This document shows positions 62,636 through 64,000 of a DNA stretch of 64,000 nucleotides, in pieces. Source of the DNA: Gracilibacillus ureilyticus (GTDB lineage: Bacteria > Bacillota > Bacilli > Bacillales > Amphibacillaceae); NCBI RefSeq assembly GCF_900111195.1, contig NZ_FOGL01000003.1, positions 1 through 64,000 on the forward strand, given 5' to 3'. The notes below the pieces were generated by a model. That model saw only the letters and a list, made by a program, of their open reading frames with translations. It was not told the DNA's origin and did no database searches. The position numbers were made by a program, and so were the translations under genes. Each line of letters opens with the position of its first letter. Within the stretch, counting starts at the first letter, position 1.

Positions 62636-64000
62636 TTATGCCTTTAATAAGCGGTTCAATTTTAGTTTGCTTCGTTTTGAAACTAAAATATATAATATAT
62701 CGCCGGCGTTAATTTTTGTATCACCTGTAGGTGTGACTAAATCATTGTGTCTAATAATAGCATTGATAAGCACATCCTGGGGGAAATCAATATCTTTAAT
62801 GGTACTACCATTCAATGTCGATTCTTCGTTCACTTCATACTCCATAATCTCTGCATTTGCTTTGCCAATTGAAACTAGTTCCAGAGAGTGACTAGGTTCG
62901 ACTTTCTTCGGCCCGGTTAGTTTTAAAGATTTTGCAAAAACAGCAATTGTAGAACCTTGTAACAAAGTAGAAGTTAATACAACGAAAAATACTACATTAA
63001 AAATCATCGGACTATCTTCGATTCCTGCGATTAGCGGGAATGTCGCAAGTACAATTGGAACAGCCCCTCTAAGACCCGCCCATGAAAGGAAGATTCTCTC
63101 CCTCCATTCAAAGCCCATCCTGAATATGGACAGAAAGACAGCGATAGGTCTTGCAATAATAATTAGTATTACAGCTAACAGAAGCCCTTTCCACATGACA
63201 TCAAAGGTGAATAATTGAGAAGGGAATACTAATAATCCAAGAATGACAAACATGAGGATTTGCATAATCCAAGCAAAGCCTTCATTAAATTTTACAATTG
63301 AGTGACGGTAGGTCAGGTCTGCATTACCAATAATCATTGCAGCGAAGTAAACGGCCAGTAAACCACTTGCACCGACAAAATCAGTAATACTGTATGCAAG
63401 CAAAGCAAAAGCTACTGCAAATACAGGGTACAGTCCACTTGAATCCAAATTAACCCGATTAATAGAATAGATACCGAGTTTTCCAAGTAGAAAACCAATT
63501 AACAAGCCTATGCCCATTTGCCAGAAGAATGACAGGATTAATAGAATGTAGGAAGGGTTATCGATTGTTAATAATTGAATAAAAGAAATTGTTAAAAATA
63601 CGGCCATTGGATCGTTTGTTCCAGACTCCACCTCAAGCGTTGCGCCTAAACGTTCCTTAATATTTTGCCCTTTTAGTACAGAAAAAACGGCAGCTGCGTC
63701 TGTCGAACCGACGATAGAACCGAAGAGAAATGCCTCAAACCATCCGATATCCAATATTAATTTAGCAGCAATTGCTACAATAGTCGTTGTTAATAACACC
63801 CCAAGAGTTGCCAGGGATAAAGCGGGCTTGGCAACAGATCTGACGGTAGAGAACTTTGTCTGTAAACCACCTTCAAACAAGATGATTACAAGCGCAATTA
63901 TCCCGATAACTTGCGCAAGCTGTGCATTATCAAAATAGATGAATCCTAGCCCCTCGCTGCCGCTAACCATTCCGACCACTATAAATAAGATGAGGGCCGG
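62636..64000 (-). CDS. CPA1-type potassium/sodium-proton antiporter with C-terminal TrkA-C domain (partial)
   Basis: At least 455 residues; the 5' end lies beyond the window (the frame is open to 64000 and the first visible helix is incomplete). Marks: IIALVIILFEGGLQTKFSTV, GSIVGSTDAAAVFSVLKGQN, LEVESGTNDPMAVFLTISFI with the ion-binding Asp, and SWAGLRGAVPIVLATFPLIA. The end (about 365-447, EVNEESTLNGSTIKDIDFPQ) is a TrkA-C domain, which in NhaP2/CpaA-type proteins binds nucleotides such as c-di-AMP. Suits a c-di-AMP-controlled potassium exporter. Confidence 0.92.
   Translation of the reverse strand, partial: PALILFIVVGMVSGSEGLGFIYFDNAQLAQVIGIIALVIILFEGGLQTKFSTVRSVAKPALSLATLGVLLTTTIVAIAAKLILDIGWFEAFLFGSIVGSTDAAAVFSVLKGQNIKERLGATLEVESGTNDPMAVFLTISFIQLLTIDNPSYILLILSFFWQMGIGLLIGFLLGKLGIYSINRVNLDSSGLYPVFAVAFALLAYSITDFVGASGLLAVYFAAMIIGNADLTYRHSIVKFNEGFAWIMQILMFVILGLLVFPSQLFTFDVMWKGLLLAVILIIIARPIAVFLSIFRMGFEWRERIFLSWAGLRGAVPIVLATFPLIAGIEDSPMIFNVVFFVVLTSTLLQGSTIAVFAKSLKLTGPKKVEPSHSLELVSIGKANAEIMEYEVNEESTLNGSTIKDIDFPQDVLINAIIRHNDLVTPTGDTKINAGDILYILVSKRSKLKLNRLLKA

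Overview
The window is a low-GC Gram-positive chromosome segment, most likely from a spore-forming Bacillaceae species of the Oceanobacillus/Virgibacillus/Gracilibacillus kind. Evidence: a sigW-rsiW-cdaA-cdaR-glmM-glmS block as in Bacillus, a glmS ribozyme, a small acid-soluble spore protein, a LysM-GH18 spore-type hydrolase, SigB-type promoters, and purine and T-box leaders. The species cannot be fixed from the sequence alone.

Layout. 1-0.6 kb: six tRNA genes (Val, Thr, Tyr, Gln, Lys, Ala) closed by a terminator. 0.6-9.2 kb: cvfC-like HEAT protein, then the envelope-stress and cell-wall core (SigW and its anti-sigma factor, c-di-AMP synthase CdaA with its regulator CdaR, GlmM, ribozyme-controlled GlmS). 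9.2-16.5 kb: an accessory stretch with an IS200-type element, a 52-bp hairpin tandem array, a MITE-like block, a type-2 isoleucyl-tRNA synthetase behind an unusual T-box-like leader, and an ABC/GntR cassette joined to a broken NUDIX gene. 16.8-30.8 kb: chemoreceptor, lipoprotein, GMP reductase under a guanine riboswitch, oligopeptidase F, YebC protein, spore-type glycosidase, deoxyinosine glycosylase, and a quaternary-amine-type ABC transporter. 30.9-39.3 kb: a stress and spore island (CsbD, YozQ-like, CtaG/DUF2243, YkuS, SspH, ATP-grasp plus M20 pair, KGG-repeat protein, YjzC, manganese catalase) with four SigB-like promoters. 39.7-48.8 kb: pectate lyase, AbgT transporter, SBF/ACR3-like carrier, ABC-LytTR-DUF3021 operon, 20-bp repeats, SDR, YdjM-like protein. 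48.9-64 kb: arsRBC, MFS carrier, GrpB protein, amidase and VOC protein, an ECF41-type sigma remnant next to a carboxymuconolactone-decarboxylase gene, thioredoxin-like protein, MarR/quinone-reductase pair, SDR, phosphatase, tandem CrcB channels, polysaccharide deacetylase, DedA, two small orphan proteins and a CPA1 antiporter cut by the window edge.

How parts work together. SigW/RsiW, c-di-AMP synthesis and amino-sugar synthesis form the cell-envelope core. The betaine-type transporter, KGG protein, catalase, CsbD and antiporter fit osmotic, oxidative and general stress survival. Arsenic and fluoride genes add ion resistance.

The most interesting signals are a guanine riboswitch whose geometry predicts an ON switch for GMP reductase, a decayed ECF41 sigma gene beside an intact ECF41-type promoter, the degenerate T-box of ileS2, the 52-bp hairpin array, and a SigB-driven ATP-grasp/deacylase pair of unknown product.
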